This document shows positions 1-9,097 of a stretch of 64,000 bases of DNA, piece after piece. This DNA is from an uncultured Gammaproteobacteria bacterium (GTDB taxonomy: Bacteria > Pseudomonadota > Gammaproteobacteria > Pseudomonadales > Pseudohongiellaceae). The stretch is taken from NCBI GenBank assembly GCA_913060975.1, contig CAJXVC010000001.1, positions 372,001 to 436,000 on the forward strand, written 5' to 3'. Below the pieces are notes generated by a model. That model was not told the origin of the DNA. It saw nothing but the letters and a program-made list of their open reading frames with translations, and made no database searches. Positions within the stretch are counted from its first letter, which is position 1. Each line of letters starts with the position of its first letter. A program made the position numbers and the translations under genes.

Positions 1-18
1 ATGCGTTTGCTAGTCGAC

Positions 19-1812
19 TCATGAGTTAGTCGCGATACGAGGCTCGGAAAACTGCATCTGGTGCAGTCGAGAGTAAGCGCCATTGGCAGAGATCAATTCA
101 GCATGAGTGCCACGCTCAACAATTCTGCCCTGCTCCATCACCAAGATCTGATCGGCGTTTTCGATCGTGGACAATCGGTGGGCTATAACAAATGTTGTAC
201 GGCCTTTTATGAGTTGCTGTAACGCTTCCTGAATATGCTGTTCGGATTCCGAATCGAGTGCTGATGTGGCCTCATCAAGTATCAGGATGGGCGCGTCTTT
301 AAGTAACGCCCTGGCAATTGCGATGCGCTGGCGCTGACCACCGGAAAGCAAACTCGCATCATCGCCGACCTGAGTATGAATGCCCTTGGGCAGGTGTTGA
401 ATAAATTCCATGGCATGAGCGGCTTCGGCGGCAGCGATAATGCGCTCTTCGTCGATCGCTTCTTCCCCATAGGCAATATTCTCGGCCACCGTGCCATTGA
501 AGAGGACAACCTGTTGGGTAACCAGGGAAATCTGGTGGCGTAAATTCTGCAAGGTATAGTCACGCAGCGGCTTGTCATCCAGCGCGATTTCGCCGCTGTC
601 ATAATCGTAAAATCTGGGAATAAGGCTCACGAGACTGGATTTACCGCTACCCGATTTGCCCACCAGTGCAATGGTTTGTCCGGGCTCAACAGTAAAGCTG
701 ACGCCTTGCAGTGCCTTGCTATCCTGATTGTAAGCAAAGCTGACATCGCTAAAGCTCACACGCCCGGCCGCCCGCCCTACCGTGTGGCTGCCAGTGTCCG
801 GTTCCGGCGGCGTATCAAGCACTTCAAAAATACTGTGCGAGGCAGACAAACCGCGCTGGATGACCGCATTGACTTGCGTCAGCTGACGAATAGGTTTGGC
901 TAGCAATCCAGCTGCCCCGAGGAAGGCAACGAAGTCACCGGGCGTCTTGTCAGCGAAAAATTCGGGCGACATAGCCAACCAGACCAGCAATGCCAGCGCC
1001 ATGGCGACAATACATTGCACCAGCGGTGTACTGATGTTGCGGGTTAATTCCATCTTCATGTTTTGGCGTCGATTGCGTTCACTGGCATTGACCAGCTTGG
1101 CACTGACAAAATCTTCGGCATTGAAAATGCGCACAACCCGGTTGCCCTTGATACTTTCGTTGGTGATCTGCGTAACCTCACCCATGGAATCTTGCATCTG
1201 CGAGCTGTAACGACGGAATTTTTTGGAGGCAAAGGAAACGATCAGGCCAACCAGCGGCGCGATCACCAAAAAGGTCAAACTGAGTTGCCAATCGATATAG
1301 AGCAAGTACGCGAGCAAGCCGATAACTGTAAAGCCTTCGCGGAAGACAACCGCGATCGCATCGCTGGCCGCACCGGCAATCTGGGTAACATCATAAGTGA
1401 CCTTGGAAACCAGACGCCCGGTCGAGTTGCGATCAAAATAGGTGGCTGGCAAACAGACGAGCCGGTCAACCAGTTGGCAGCGCAGTTTGTGCATGACCAG
1501 ATTGGCCAGGCTCGCCATGGAGTAGCCGCCGAGGAACGAGCCAATGCCGCGACCAAAAGTGATCGCAATACAAATCAATGGGCTGAGAATGCGCAGGGAC
1601 TCGTAATTATCACTGGATAATGCATCAACGGTCCAACCGAGCCACCAGGTCGCGGCTGGCGTACTGGCAGCGAAAATAACATAGCCAATCAGCGCCAGGA
1701 CAATTGTCATCTTGTGGGCCAAGACATAGGAGAACAGTCGCTTGTAAAGCTCCCAACCCCCTGCGTCAGCGTTTGCTGCTGCTTGACTGTTTGTCGTGTG
1801 CGCCGTATCCAT
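19..1812 (-). CDS. msbA: Lipid A export ABC transporter, MsbA type
   Basis: A 597-residue half-transporter with an N-terminal six-helix membrane domain (about residues 30-330) fused to an ABC ATPase. The ATPase shows Walker A GKSGSGKSS near 385, signature LSGGQRQR near 489, Walker B LILDEATSALD near 512 and the H-loop IAHRLSTI near 543. MsbA homodimers flip lipid A-core from the inner to the outer leaflet of the inner membrane; length and order match that family (E. coli MsbA is about 580 residues). It is last in a minus-strand run after exbB and exbD, 47 bp behind exbD. In related genomes lpxK follows here, so it probably lies beyond position 1. A second in-frame stop follows six nucleotides after the first. 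Another lipid or drug exporter is possible, but the neighbours favour MsbA. Confidence 0.9.
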   Translation of the reverse strand: MDTAHTTNSQAAANADAGGWELYKRLFSYVLAHKMTIVLALIGYVIFAASTPAATWWLGWTVDALSSDNYESLRILSPLICIAITFGRGIGSFLGGYSMASLANLVMHKLRCQLVDRLVCLPATYFDRNSTGRLVSKVTYDVTQIAGAASDAIAVVFREGFTVIGLLAYLLYIDWQLSLTFLVIAPLVGLIVSFASKKFRRYSSQMQDSMGEVTQITNESIKGNRVVRIFNAEDFVSAKLVNASERNRRQNMKMELTRNISTPLVQCIVAMALALLVWLAMSPEFFADKTPGDFVAFLGAAGLLAKPIRQLTQVNAVIQRGLSASHSIFEVLDTPPEPDTGSHTVGRAAGRVSFSDVSFAYNQDSKALQGVSFTVEPGQTIALVGKSGSGKSSLVSLIPRFYDYDSGEIALDDKPLRDYTLQNLRHQISLVTQQVVLFNGTVAENIAYGEEAIDEERIIAAAEAAHAMEFIQHLPKGIHTQVGDDASLLSGGQRQRIAIARALLKDAPILILDEATSALDSESEQHIQEALQQLIKGRTTFVIAHRLSTIENADQILVMEQGRIVERGTHAELISANGAYSRLHQMQFSEPRIATNS

Positions 1813-1859
1813 TACGTTACTTTAATAAGTGCCCTGTCTGCTGATGGTGGGACAATCCG

Positions 1860-2309
1860 TTAATTCGGATTGAGCTGCGTACTGTTCGGGTCGTTTTCTA
1901 CAGGCCGTTGCGTGGCAATATTCAGGCGCTGAAAGCCCGACTGCCCTATGGCATCCATGGCTGTGACGACGGACTGGTGCGTCGCTTCCGCGTCAGCAAT
2001 CAATAGCACGGGCAAATCCAGATCACCACCGGATTCAATTTCCAAACCACTCATCAACGTCGCCATGCGACTGTTAACCAGAGTGCGACCATTAATAGAG
2101 AAATTGCCTTCCCTGGTGACCAGCACTTCAATCTGCTGCGGTTGTGCCGCGGCCAGGTCGGCATTGGCCTCAGGCAGGTTCACCAGCAACCGGGTTTCCC
2201 GACTGAATGTCGTAGTGACCATGAAGAAGATCAGCAACAAAAACACCACGTCAATTAGCGGCGTGATATTGATTGCCAGTTCTTCGCGATTAGTGCGTTT
2301 GAATTTCAC
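1860..2309 (-). CDS. exbD: ExbD/TolR-family proton channel subunit
   Basis: A 149-residue protein with a short basic cytoplasmic N-terminus, one membrane helix (about residues 13-35) and a periplasmic domain. The helix carries the conserved proton-carrying aspartate, D20, in the motif ITPLIDVVF. The family pairs with an ExbB/TolQ pentamer and uses the proton motive force to drive TonB or TolA. It follows exbB by 58 bp and precedes msbA by 47 bp. This exbB-exbD pair beside comEC and lipid A genes is a conserved gammaproteobacterial arrangement that is distinct from the tol-pal cluster. No TonB gene is adjacent, so the energised partner is unknown. The tail after about residue 130 is polar and probably disordered. 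Confidence 0.88.
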   Translation of the reverse strand: MKFKRTNREELAINITPLIDVVFLLLIFFMVTTTFSRETRLLVNLPEANADLAAAQPQQIEVLVTREGNFSINGRTLVNSRMATLMSGLEIESGGDLDLPVLLIADAEATHQSVVTAMDAIGQSGFQRLNIATQRPVENDPNSTQLNPN

Positions 2310-2367
2310 CGTTTACCTGTCGTGCTTTGCATGTCGTTTTTGCTACTGGTTTTACCTGTTTCGCTTC

Positions 2368-2988
2368 CTATTTCACTTCCACCTTGCGATCACTGTGCAG
2401 TGCATCGACCAGCTTGATAGATTCCTGCTCCAGATTGAGAACCAGCGAATCCACCTTGCGCGTGAAGTAACGGTGAAACATGTAAGTCGGAATGGCGACC
2501 GACAAGCCGGCCGCAGTCGTGATTAGCGCCTCGGAAATACCCCCGGCCAAAGCATTGGCATTACCGGTACCTTCCAGCATGATTTCACTAAACACATTGA
2601 TCATGCCCACCACTGTACCTAGCAGACCCAGTAAAGGAGTGATCGCGGCGATCGTGCCCAGCGTATTGAGGTAGCGCTCCATATCGTGAATGACTTGCGC
2701 CGCGGCCTGCTCAATACTGTCGATCATGGCGTGACGACCGTATTTGGAACTCAGCAAGCCGGCCGCCAATATCTGCCCAAGTGGCGATGACAGCCGTAGT
2801 TCCCGCAATTTGCCGGAATCCAGTTCGTTATTCTTCAGCCACGTCCAAACCTGCGCCAACACATATTTGGGGGTGATTCTGGCCGCGCTAAGGGTCCAGA
2901 ACCGCTCGATGATGATGGCAATGGCGACAATTGAACACAGGAGTATTGGCAACATCAGCCAACCACCCGCACTAACGATTTCTACCAC
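2368..2988 (-). CDS. exbB: MotA/TolQ/ExbB-family proton channel protein
   Basis: A 206-residue inner-membrane protein with three predicted helices at about residues 9-30, 110-132 and 152-172. The cytoplasmic loop between the first two is large, and the third helix is rich in Thr and Ala (ISEALITTAAGLSVAIP), as expected of ExbB/TolQ. Family members form a pentamer around an ExbD/TolR dimer and pass protons to do mechanical work on outer-membrane partners. It begins 70 bp after comEC on the same strand and is followed by exbD. TolQ is a possible alternative name, but no tolA, tolB or pal is nearby, so ExbB-like is the safer label. Confidence 0.88.
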   Translation of the reverse strand: MVEIVSAGGWLMLPILLCSIVAIAIIIERFWTLSAARITPKYVLAQVWTWLKNNELDSGKLRELRLSSPLGQILAAGLLSSKYGRHAMIDSIEQAAAQVIHDMERYLNTLGTIAAITPLLGLLGTVVGMINVFSEIMLEGTGNANALAGGISEALITTAAGLSVAIPTYMFHRYFTRKVDSLVLNLEQESIKLVDALHSDRKVEVK

Positions 2989-3058
2989 AAACTTCCTCCG
3001 TCCAGTCAGCGCAGCAGATTAACATAATCACACTACCTCGTATCTGTTTGTATCGGCA

Positions 3059-5572
3059 CTATTGCCCATACCCTGACGCCCGCCAGTAGCGTGGATTGGC
3101 CTGTCTGGCGGTAGTAATGTGCAAACTCCCAGCAACAGGGCTGAGCAGAATACGCACCGCCCCCTGCCTGGCCGTCGACCACTGAGCAATACCCAGCGTC
3201 TGATAGCGTGCCGTGACGTCTTCAGCCGGATGACCAAAGCCATTGCGATAGCCGGCCGAGAATATCACTGCCTCCGGTTGCACTGTTTTGAGAAAAGGAA
3301 AACCCGAGGAAGTATTGCTACCGTGATGCGGGGCAATCAGCACATCGCTTCGCAAATTGTTACCCAGCGTCAGGACCAGTTCGCGCTCGACAGCGGATTC
3401 AATATCCCCCGGTAGCAACAGAGTCTGACCCTGAGTTGCGACCTGCAAAACACAGGACTGATTGTTAGGGCTGGCATTGCGAACATCGCCGGGATGCAGA
3501 ACCGCAAACTTTACTTCATCCCATTGCCAGCGCTGCCCTGTCCGGCAAGGCTCACCGGCAGGCTCAGTAGCGCCAATAGCCTGCCCAGTGAGTAATTGTA
3601 AAACGTCCACATTAGCCAAAATACTGGTCACGCCCCCGGCATGATCATTATCGCCGTGGCTGACCATTAACAAATCCAGCGCTCTAATCTGTTGCTTGTT
3701 AAGCACCGGCACAAGTACGGAGCCAGCCACACTGCTGCCAGCATCGCCTGCCCCGGTATCAAAGAGCATGTTGTGCTGATGCGTTCGCACGAGAACGGCC
3801 AGGCCCTGCCCCACATCAAATACCGTGACTTCCGCATTGCCAACTGCGGGACGCCACACTGCAGGCCAGAACACCGGCAATAACAACACTGGCGCTAAAA
3901 ACTTGCCGGGAAAGCTTCTGGGCAACAGAATCAGCAGCAAGCCAAGCATGGCTAACAGCATCACTGGAATGTTGGCCGGTGTGACAGCCAACTGTAACCA
4001 GGTTGAGGCAGGATCGAGCATCTGTAATCCAGTGAGCAGCCACTGCAAACAGCGGTCTGCCAATACCAGTAACCAGCTGGCTGCTGCTGCAGAGAACAAC
4101 GCGCACAGTGTGCCAAGCAGCACCAGCGGCACAATCAACAAGCCGACAAGCGGAATGGCCAGCGTATTAACCAAAGGTGAGATGACGGTGAAGTAACCGA
4201 TTTGCGCAGTCAGCGGAATCAGCAACAACAAAAAGACTACCCATTGCGGTCGCAGGATCGACTTCAGCATTGACGTCAACATTGACCCGATACCACTATC
4301 GGCCGATCGACTATTTGGCGGTGAACCTGCAAAACACAACAAGCCTCCTACGGCCAGAAAGGACAACCAAAAGCCAATTGCTGTCGCCGCCAGTGGATTG
4401 ACAAGCAACACTACTAACAAGGCAAGCTGAAAACGAAAAGACAATGGCATGGCCCGCGCGAACAAGTGGCTCAACAAGAATGCGGCGGTCATGATGAAAG
4501 CGCGTTGGGTCGGCAACGTTATCCCGGCGAGAATGCTGTAAAGCCCGGCCGCGACCAGCGCTATCAGCACGGCTGACTTTTGTCGCGGCCAGCATCGACC
4601 ACTGCCAGGCACAATCGCAAGCAGGCGATTACCCAGCCACAGCGTCGCCACCGCGACGAGGCCGATGTGCAAACCCGAAATCACAAACAAATGATTAGTG
4701 CCGGTGCGACTGAACAGGTCCCACTGCGCTGGCGATAACTGCCCTCTGTCACCAAGGGCCAGCGCCTGAATAAGCCCGCCCTGGGGCAAGTGTTGAGTGA
4801 TTGGTTGCAAGCGATCGCGCAAGGCTTGTCGCAGAGTGGTTATTGAAAGCGGTATTGAGAACTGTAATGTGTTCGACAATACGTTCGACAAAGAGAGCTC
4901 AGTTGCTGGCACACTAGCGCTGTCAATGTTATCTCGCACATAGCCTGTCGCCACCAGCTTGTTCTGCAGTAACCAGCCAGCGAAATCAAAACCCGCCTCA
5001 TTCACCAGACTACGCGGACGCTTCAGACGTACCACGAGCGAGTGTTGGCTGGCACCTTGCCAATTACGACCGCCACCGTAGTCGGTGAGTAACAGTCGTC
5101 GCCCGGCAAGCCAATCGCTATTGGCGTCACTCCCCGATATCTGTGATTGCCCGACGTTGTCGGCGACACTATCAAGCACTTGAAATTCGAATTGCGTCCC
5201 GTGAGGCAGTTGCCTTGGCAGACTGCCGACAAAGCCCTGCACATAGACATCCCGGCCTTCCAGCGCCAATGGCAGTCGCCCTTGCAGCTGATTGTGCGCC
5301 CACAGTGCGTGATAAAGCACACCCAAACCTACACCTAAGCCCACAGTCACACTCACGCCCACTGTCACACCCACTGACCGAGCCCACTCAAAAGCCGCCG
5401 TGGAACTGCGCCTGAGCGCCAGCCAGTGACTCCCAAAACAAACCGAGCCAACCGTCACCACAAGCAATAGTGCCATGCCAGCCAGCATGCCGTGTATTGG
5501 CGTTGGCATCCAGGTAGCCAGCAAGATACCGGCACTAATGCTCGGCAACAGCAGGTGCAAGGCTTTCTCCAT
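3059..5572 (-). CDS. comEC: ComEC/Rec2 family DNA uptake channel
   Basis: An 837-residue polytopic protein. Several N-terminal hydrophobic helices come first, then a DUF4131 soluble insert (about 60-220), the multi-helix Competence domain (about 265-540) and a C-terminal metallo-beta-lactamase-like domain (about 590-800). That last domain shows the metal motif HGDNDHAGG near residue 640 and a later PHHGSNTSSG. ComEC forms the inner-membrane channel that takes single-stranded DNA into the cytoplasm during transformation; the C-terminal domain is thought to degrade the non-transported strand. It lies between lolE and exbB, as in pseudomonads. The length fits the three-domain form. Its presence suggests, but does not prove, natural competence; no other competence gene is in this window. 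Confidence 0.92.
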   Translation of the reverse strand: MEKALHLLLPSISAGILLATWMPTPIHGMLAGMALLLVVTVGSVCFGSHWLALRRSSTAAFEWARSVGVTVGVSVTVGLGVGLGVLYHALWAHNQLQGRLPLALEGRDVYVQGFVGSLPRQLPHGTQFEFQVLDSVADNVGQSQISGSDANSDWLAGRRLLLTDYGGGRNWQGASQHSLVVRLKRPRSLVNEAGFDFAGWLLQNKLVATGYVRDNIDSASVPATELSLSNVLSNTLQFSIPLSITTLRQALRDRLQPITQHLPQGGLIQALALGDRGQLSPAQWDLFSRTGTNHLFVISGLHIGLVAVATLWLGNRLLAIVPGSGRCWPRQKSAVLIALVAAGLYSILAGITLPTQRAFIMTAAFLLSHLFARAMPLSFRFQLALLVVLLVNPLAATAIGFWLSFLAVGGLLCFAGSPPNSRSADSGIGSMLTSMLKSILRPQWVVFLLLLIPLTAQIGYFTVISPLVNTLAIPLVGLLIVPLVLLGTLCALFSAAAASWLLVLADRCLQWLLTGLQMLDPASTWLQLAVTPANIPVMLLAMLGLLLILLPRSFPGKFLAPVLLLPVFWPAVWRPAVGNAEVTVFDVGQGLAVLVRTHQHNMLFDTGAGDAGSSVAGSVLVPVLNKQQIRALDLLMVSHGDNDHAGGVTSILANVDVLQLLTGQAIGATEPAGEPCRTGQRWQWDEVKFAVLHPGDVRNASPNNQSCVLQVATQGQTLLLPGDIESAVERELVLTLGNNLRSDVLIAPHHGSNTSSGFPFLKTVQPEAVIFSAGYRNGFGHPAEDVTARYQTLGIAQWSTARQGAVRILLSPVAGSLHITTARQANPRYWRASGYGQ

Positions 5573-5625
5573 TTAGCACTGGATTTGGTTTGAGCTTCTG
5601 CCTTTTTAGAAAGCAGTCAAAGGGC

Positions 5626-5695
5626 GTGCCCATCCAAGCGTGCCCGACCAGATTTACCTATCCAGGTGTACCTATCCAGGTGTACCCATCACTGT
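5626..5695. repeat. Degenerate 14-bp tandem array between lolE and comEC
   Basis: Five consecutive 14-bp units start at 5626, 5640, 5654, 5668 and 5682. The consensus is approximately GTRCCYATCCAGGT. Units three and four differ only in the first base; the outer units are more diverged. The array lies between the end of lolE and the start of comEC, both on the minus strand, so it would be transcribed downstream of lolE or within a comEC leader. Confidence 0.8.
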
Positions 5696-5740
5696 AGATG
5701 GCAACAGGATTAATGCCAGCAAGAGCAGAAGTTCAGTAAA

Positions 5741-5780
5741 GAGAATTGAGAAGAGTTAACGAGAGCTAACGAGAGTTTTG
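5741..5780. repeat. 10-bp tandem array immediately after the lolE stop
   Basis: Four 10-bp units start at 5741, 5751, 5761 and 5771, with a consensus near GAGAGYTAAC. The array ends four bases short of the lolE stop codon (5785-5787, minus strand), so in transcript order it starts four nucleotides after translation ends. Its unit is unrelated to the 14-bp array 45 bp further on. Confidence 0.65.
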
Positions 5781-5784
5781 GCAC

Positions 5785-7044
5785 CTAATCGGCACGCAGG
5801 GCTTCAGCTGGCTGGATTGCCGCAGCACGTCGGGCCGGAAAGTAGGTGGCCAACAATGATAACAAGAATACGCCAATCAACACCGAGACGATGTCGCTGA
5901 TGCGGAGCGCAGATGGCAGAAAATCGATTGGATAGACATCGGCACTGAGTAATTGCAGATCAAACACCCGCTCGATAAAGCTGGCGAAATTGGAAATCTG
6001 TAACGCACCGATCACGCCAAGCACCAACCCTATAGCCATGCCCATCGCGGCGATAAAACCGCCCTGCCACATGAAGATGCGACTGATCATGCCGGGGCTC
6101 GCTCCCTGCGTACGCAAAATGGCAATGTCGCCGCGTTTGTCGCGCACAATCATGATGAGACTGACGACCAGATTGAACGCAGCCACACCGACCAGCATCC
6201 ACAGCATCAGGGAAATAATCGAGCGGGAAAAGCGTATGTTTTCGTAAATGCTACCGTACTGCCGCGTCCAGGTGGTAAGTGACACGCTGTCTGGCAAATC
6301 ACCCCTGAGTCCATCGGCAACCGAATCAGCAACCAGCACATCATCCAGCCGTACCCGCAAACTGTTATACGGTGTCCGCAGTCGAAACAATGCACGGGCT
6401 GACTCAATATTAACCAGCACCAGACGCTCATCAATATCCTGATTACCCACCGCAAAAATACCACTCACAGTGAAGGAGCGGTAAGTGGGTAACGGCGTTA
6501 AGGGATTCAGGGAAATCGCTGTTGAAAACAGGTCCACCTGATCGCCCACGGCAACGCCAAGCTGTTCTGCCAAGGTGGCACCGATTGCGATATTCCAGCG
6601 CTGTTCCTGTAAAGCCTGCAAGCTACCACTGCGAAAGAAACGCCCTATCACCGAAAACTGTAATTCATCATCGCCGGCCACGCCATTGACAATGACACCC
6701 TGACTGGCAGCCGGGGTTGCCAGCACACCACCGGTCTCTATCAATGGTGAAGTACTCTCCACTTGCGGCTGACTCTCAGCAATCGTTTGTATCTCCTGCC
6801 ATTGCCCTGCATTGAGATTGGCGCTGCTGCTGAGTGTCAGGTGCGGCACAATGCCCAATATATTCTGGCGCATTTCCTGGTCGAAACCATTCATGACTGA
6901 CAAGACCGTAATCAAAATAGCGGTACCGAAAGCCAGACCACCTATCGCAATGGCCGACATAAACGACACCAGTTGGCTGCGCTTGCCGACACTGACATAA
7001 CGAGCAGCAATATGGCGTGGCAGATTGATACTTTGATTACTCAT
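5785..7044 (-). CDS. lolE: Lipoprotein-releasing ABC transporter permease LolE
   Basis: A 419-residue permease with one N-terminal helix (about 28-50), a periplasmic MacB-like domain and three C-terminal helices (about 275-410) of the FtsX type. In the LolCDE complex it extracts mature outer-membrane lipoproteins from the inner membrane and hands them to LolA. It is third in the operon lolC-lolD-lolE, with a 14-bp gap after lolD. Assignment as LolE rather than LolC rests on its being the last gene, as in Pseudomonas and E. coli. Start ATG at 7044 gives a basic N-terminus typical of the family. Two short tandem arrays follow the stop codon. Confidence 0.88.
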   Translation of the reverse strand: MSNQSINLPRHIAARYVSVGKRSQLVSFMSAIAIGGLAFGTAILITVLSVMNGFDQEMRQNILGIVPHLTLSSSANLNAGQWQEIQTIAESQPQVESTSPLIETGGVLATPAASQGVIVNGVAGDDELQFSVIGRFFRSGSLQALQEQRWNIAIGATLAEQLGVAVGDQVDLFSTAISLNPLTPLPTYRSFTVSGIFAVGNQDIDERLVLVNIESARALFRLRTPYNSLRVRLDDVLVADSVADGLRGDLPDSVSLTTWTRQYGSIYENIRFSRSIISLMLWMLVGVAAFNLVVSLIMIVRDKRGDIAILRTQGASPGMISRIFMWQGGFIAAMGMAIGLVLGVIGALQISNFASFIERVFDLQLLSADVYPIDFLPSALRISDIVSVLIGVFLLSLLATYFPARRAAAIQPAEALRAD

Positions 7045-7058
7045 CTATTTTTTTTGAC

Positions 7059-7760
7059 TTACTCAACCAGGCAACCATCACGTATAGTTAATTGGCGCGA
7101 CATGGCACCTGCTAATTCTTCCGAATGGGTCACTACCACAAAGCTGGTCTGCAGGGTGTTATTCAAGTCTGCCATCAATGCCTGAATTTCCAGCGCCGTC
7201 GAGCGATCCAGATTACCGGTTGGCTCATCGAGCAGGACACAACGCGGCTGGGTCACCAGCGCTCTGGCTATTGCCACACGTTGTCTTTCACCGCCTGACA
7301 GTTCTGACGGCTTGTGTTCAACCCGCTCTTTCAGACCGACCTTTTCCAGCATATGCTGACTGGCCGATTTGGCTGCTGCGATTGATTCACCGCGAATCAG
7401 CAGCGGCATCGATACATTTTCAAGCGCTGAAAATTCACCCAGCAGATGATGAAATTGATAGACAAAACCCAGATAGCGATTGCGCAACTGGCCACGCTCC
7501 ACTTCGCTCACCGTCGCCAGGTCTTTACCTGCTACTTTGACGCTTCCCGAGGTTGGCAAATCCAGACCGCCCAGCAAATTGAGCAAAGTAGTCTTGCCTG
7601 ACCCAGAGCTACCAACAATGGCAATCTGTTCGCCAGCATAAACACGTAAATTCAAATCCCTCAGCACCTGGACTTTTTGCGGCCCCTGCGCATAGGTTTT
7701 TTCGAGTTGCGTGCACTCGAGGACAATGTCGACTTGGGCTTGTTGATCTGAAGTAGTCAT
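7059..7760 (-). CDS. lolD: Lipoprotein-releasing ABC transporter ATPase LolD
   Basis: A 233-residue ABC ATPase with Walker [13 protein letters not shown] near residue 52, signature [15 protein letters not shown] near 155 and Walker [13 protein letters not shown] near 178. It also has the YQFHHLL segment after the Q-loop that is usual in LolD and MacB ATPases. It powers the LolC/LolE permeases in moving lipoproteins to LolA. It sits between the two permease genes with gaps of 13 and 14 bp, so co-translation is likely. Length matches the family (about 230 residues). It would be hard to tell from a MacB-type ATPase alone; the flanking permeases decide the call. Confidence 0.92.
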   Translation of the reverse strand: MTTSDQQAQVDIVLECTQLEKTYAQGPQKVQVLRDLNLRVYAGEQIAIVGSSGSGKTTLLNLLGGLDLPTSGSVKVAGKDLATVSEVERGQLRNRYLGFVYQFHHLLGEFSALENVSMPLLIRGESIAAAKSASQHMLEKVGLKERVEHKPSELSGGERQRVAIARALVTQPRCVLLDEPTGNLDRSTALEIQALMADLNNTLQTSFVVVTHSEELAGAMSRQLTIRDGCLVE

Positions 7761-7773
7761 GAGTAGTTGTATT

Positions 7774-9018
7774 CTATTCGTAGCGCAGCACTTCGGCAGG
7801 CTGTATGCGACTGGCGCGATAAGCCGGATAAAGAGTAGCGATAAAACTGATTGTTAAGGCTGCCAGACACACGAGTCCAACTTCGCCCCAGTTAATTTGG
7901 GTTTGCAGATGCGACAACAAATAGATATTGCCATTGCTGATCATGGCGTTGATAGCCCGCTCAATAACGAGACTGACACTCGCGACATTACTGGCCAACA
8001 TTACACCCAGCACTGCACCAATAGCCGTGCCAAACAGGCCGGCAAGCAACCCCTGCACCATGAAGATTGCCATGATGCCGTTCCGGCTCGCCCCCATGGT
8101 TCTTAATATGGCGATGTCGGCACTCTTGTGAGCAACGACCATCACCAGTGTCGAGATGATATTGACGGCGCCGATGATGACAATCATCAAGAGCATGAAA
8201 CCGGTGAGGATTTTTTCCATGTTTAACGCATCGAACAGGCTGGCTTGGGCCACATTCCACGGTACGATCTGATAATCCTGCCCGGGCCTGGCCTGCGCCA
8301 ATGCCGCGTTGGCAATCTCACCGGCCTGGTAGACATCAGCAACCCGCAAGCGCAATTGCGTGCGCGGCGAAGACTGCCCCTCCCAGAGGGTTTCTGCCGA
8401 GGCCAGATTAACCAGCGCCAGATTGGCATTGCCATACATGCCAAAATCGGCAAACCCGACTACTTGCAGTCCTAGTGCATCCTCGACGCGTCTGGCTAAC
8501 AAACTGTGCAATGCCGTCGCACTGACATTGCCACTGCCATACAAGCGCAGATTGCCCGCCAGCCTGGCCCCGAGAATAATGCCATTGTCTGTGGCAGCTA
8601 ATTGCTGCAGCAAGGTGCCAAAGCGCGGATCGGCAGCGTCCATGACTTCAGCTTCTGCCATTGGGTCAATACCGCGCAAGCGAACGAATTCATCCTGCCC
8701 CTGATAACGCAGCAGTGCATCACCTTCCATAAAGGGCGCGCTGGATTGCACACCCGGCGCCGTGTTCAACACAGGCAACAGCGATTGCCAGTCATCTTGC
8801 AGATTGCTGCCAGAGACTGTGACATGAGGAACGGATTTGAGCGCTTCTCCGCGCAAGGTGGCGATAGAGCCGTTGATCACGGCCAACGCCACAATCAGGA
8901 TCAACACCCCGAGACTGATACCCAGCATGGAGATCAAGGAGACGAACGACAACAGCAGGTTGTTTTTACGCGCCAGCGTAAATCGCAATCCGACGAACAG
9001 GGAAAACGGTTTTACCAT
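7774..9018 (-). CDS. lolC: Lipoprotein-releasing ABC transporter permease LolC
   Basis: A 414-residue FtsX-type permease, first gene of lolCDE. One helix lies near residues 20-45, followed by a periplasmic domain of about 220 residues and three C-terminal helices. The conserved cytoplasmic stretch KSADIAILRTMGAS sits near residue 300; the same motif type, RGDIAILRTQGAS, occurs in the paralogous lolE. LolC is the subunit that binds LolA in the characterised system. The gene begins 79 bp downstream of the serine recombinase end and on the same strand, so its promoter should lie in that short gap or within the recombinase. I saw no clear -35/-10 pair there. Confidence 0.88.
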   Translation of the reverse strand: MVKPFSLFVGLRFTLARKNNLLLSFVSLISMLGISLGVLILIVALAVINGSIATLRGEALKSVPHVTVSGSNLQDDWQSLLPVLNTAPGVQSSAPFMEGDALLRYQGQDEFVRLRGIDPMAEAEVMDAADPRFGTLLQQLAATDNGIILGARLAGNLRLYGSGNVSATALHSLLARRVEDALGLQVVGFADFGMYGNANLALVNLASAETLWEGQSSPRTQLRLRVADVYQAGEIANAALAQARPGQDYQIVPWNVAQASLFDALNMEKILTGFMLLMIVIIGAVNIISTLVMVVAHKSADIAILRTMGASRNGIMAIFMVQGLLAGLFGTAIGAVLGVMLASNVASVSLVIERAINAMISNGNIYLLSHLQTQINWGEVGLVCLAALTISFIATLYPAYRASRIQPAEVLRYE

Positions 9019-9097
9019 GATGCCATCACCGCAAGCTCCTGATGCTCACATGCGCCTTGCCGCGCATGTGGACACCTGTTCGCCCGGGACACAAAGC

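Noticed and set aside
5692-5707. CTG-N10-CAG sequence upstream of comEC as a second LexA box
   Set aside because: Only about 11 of 16 positions fit the LexA consensus, the AT-rich centre is missing and it lies about 120 bp from the gene.
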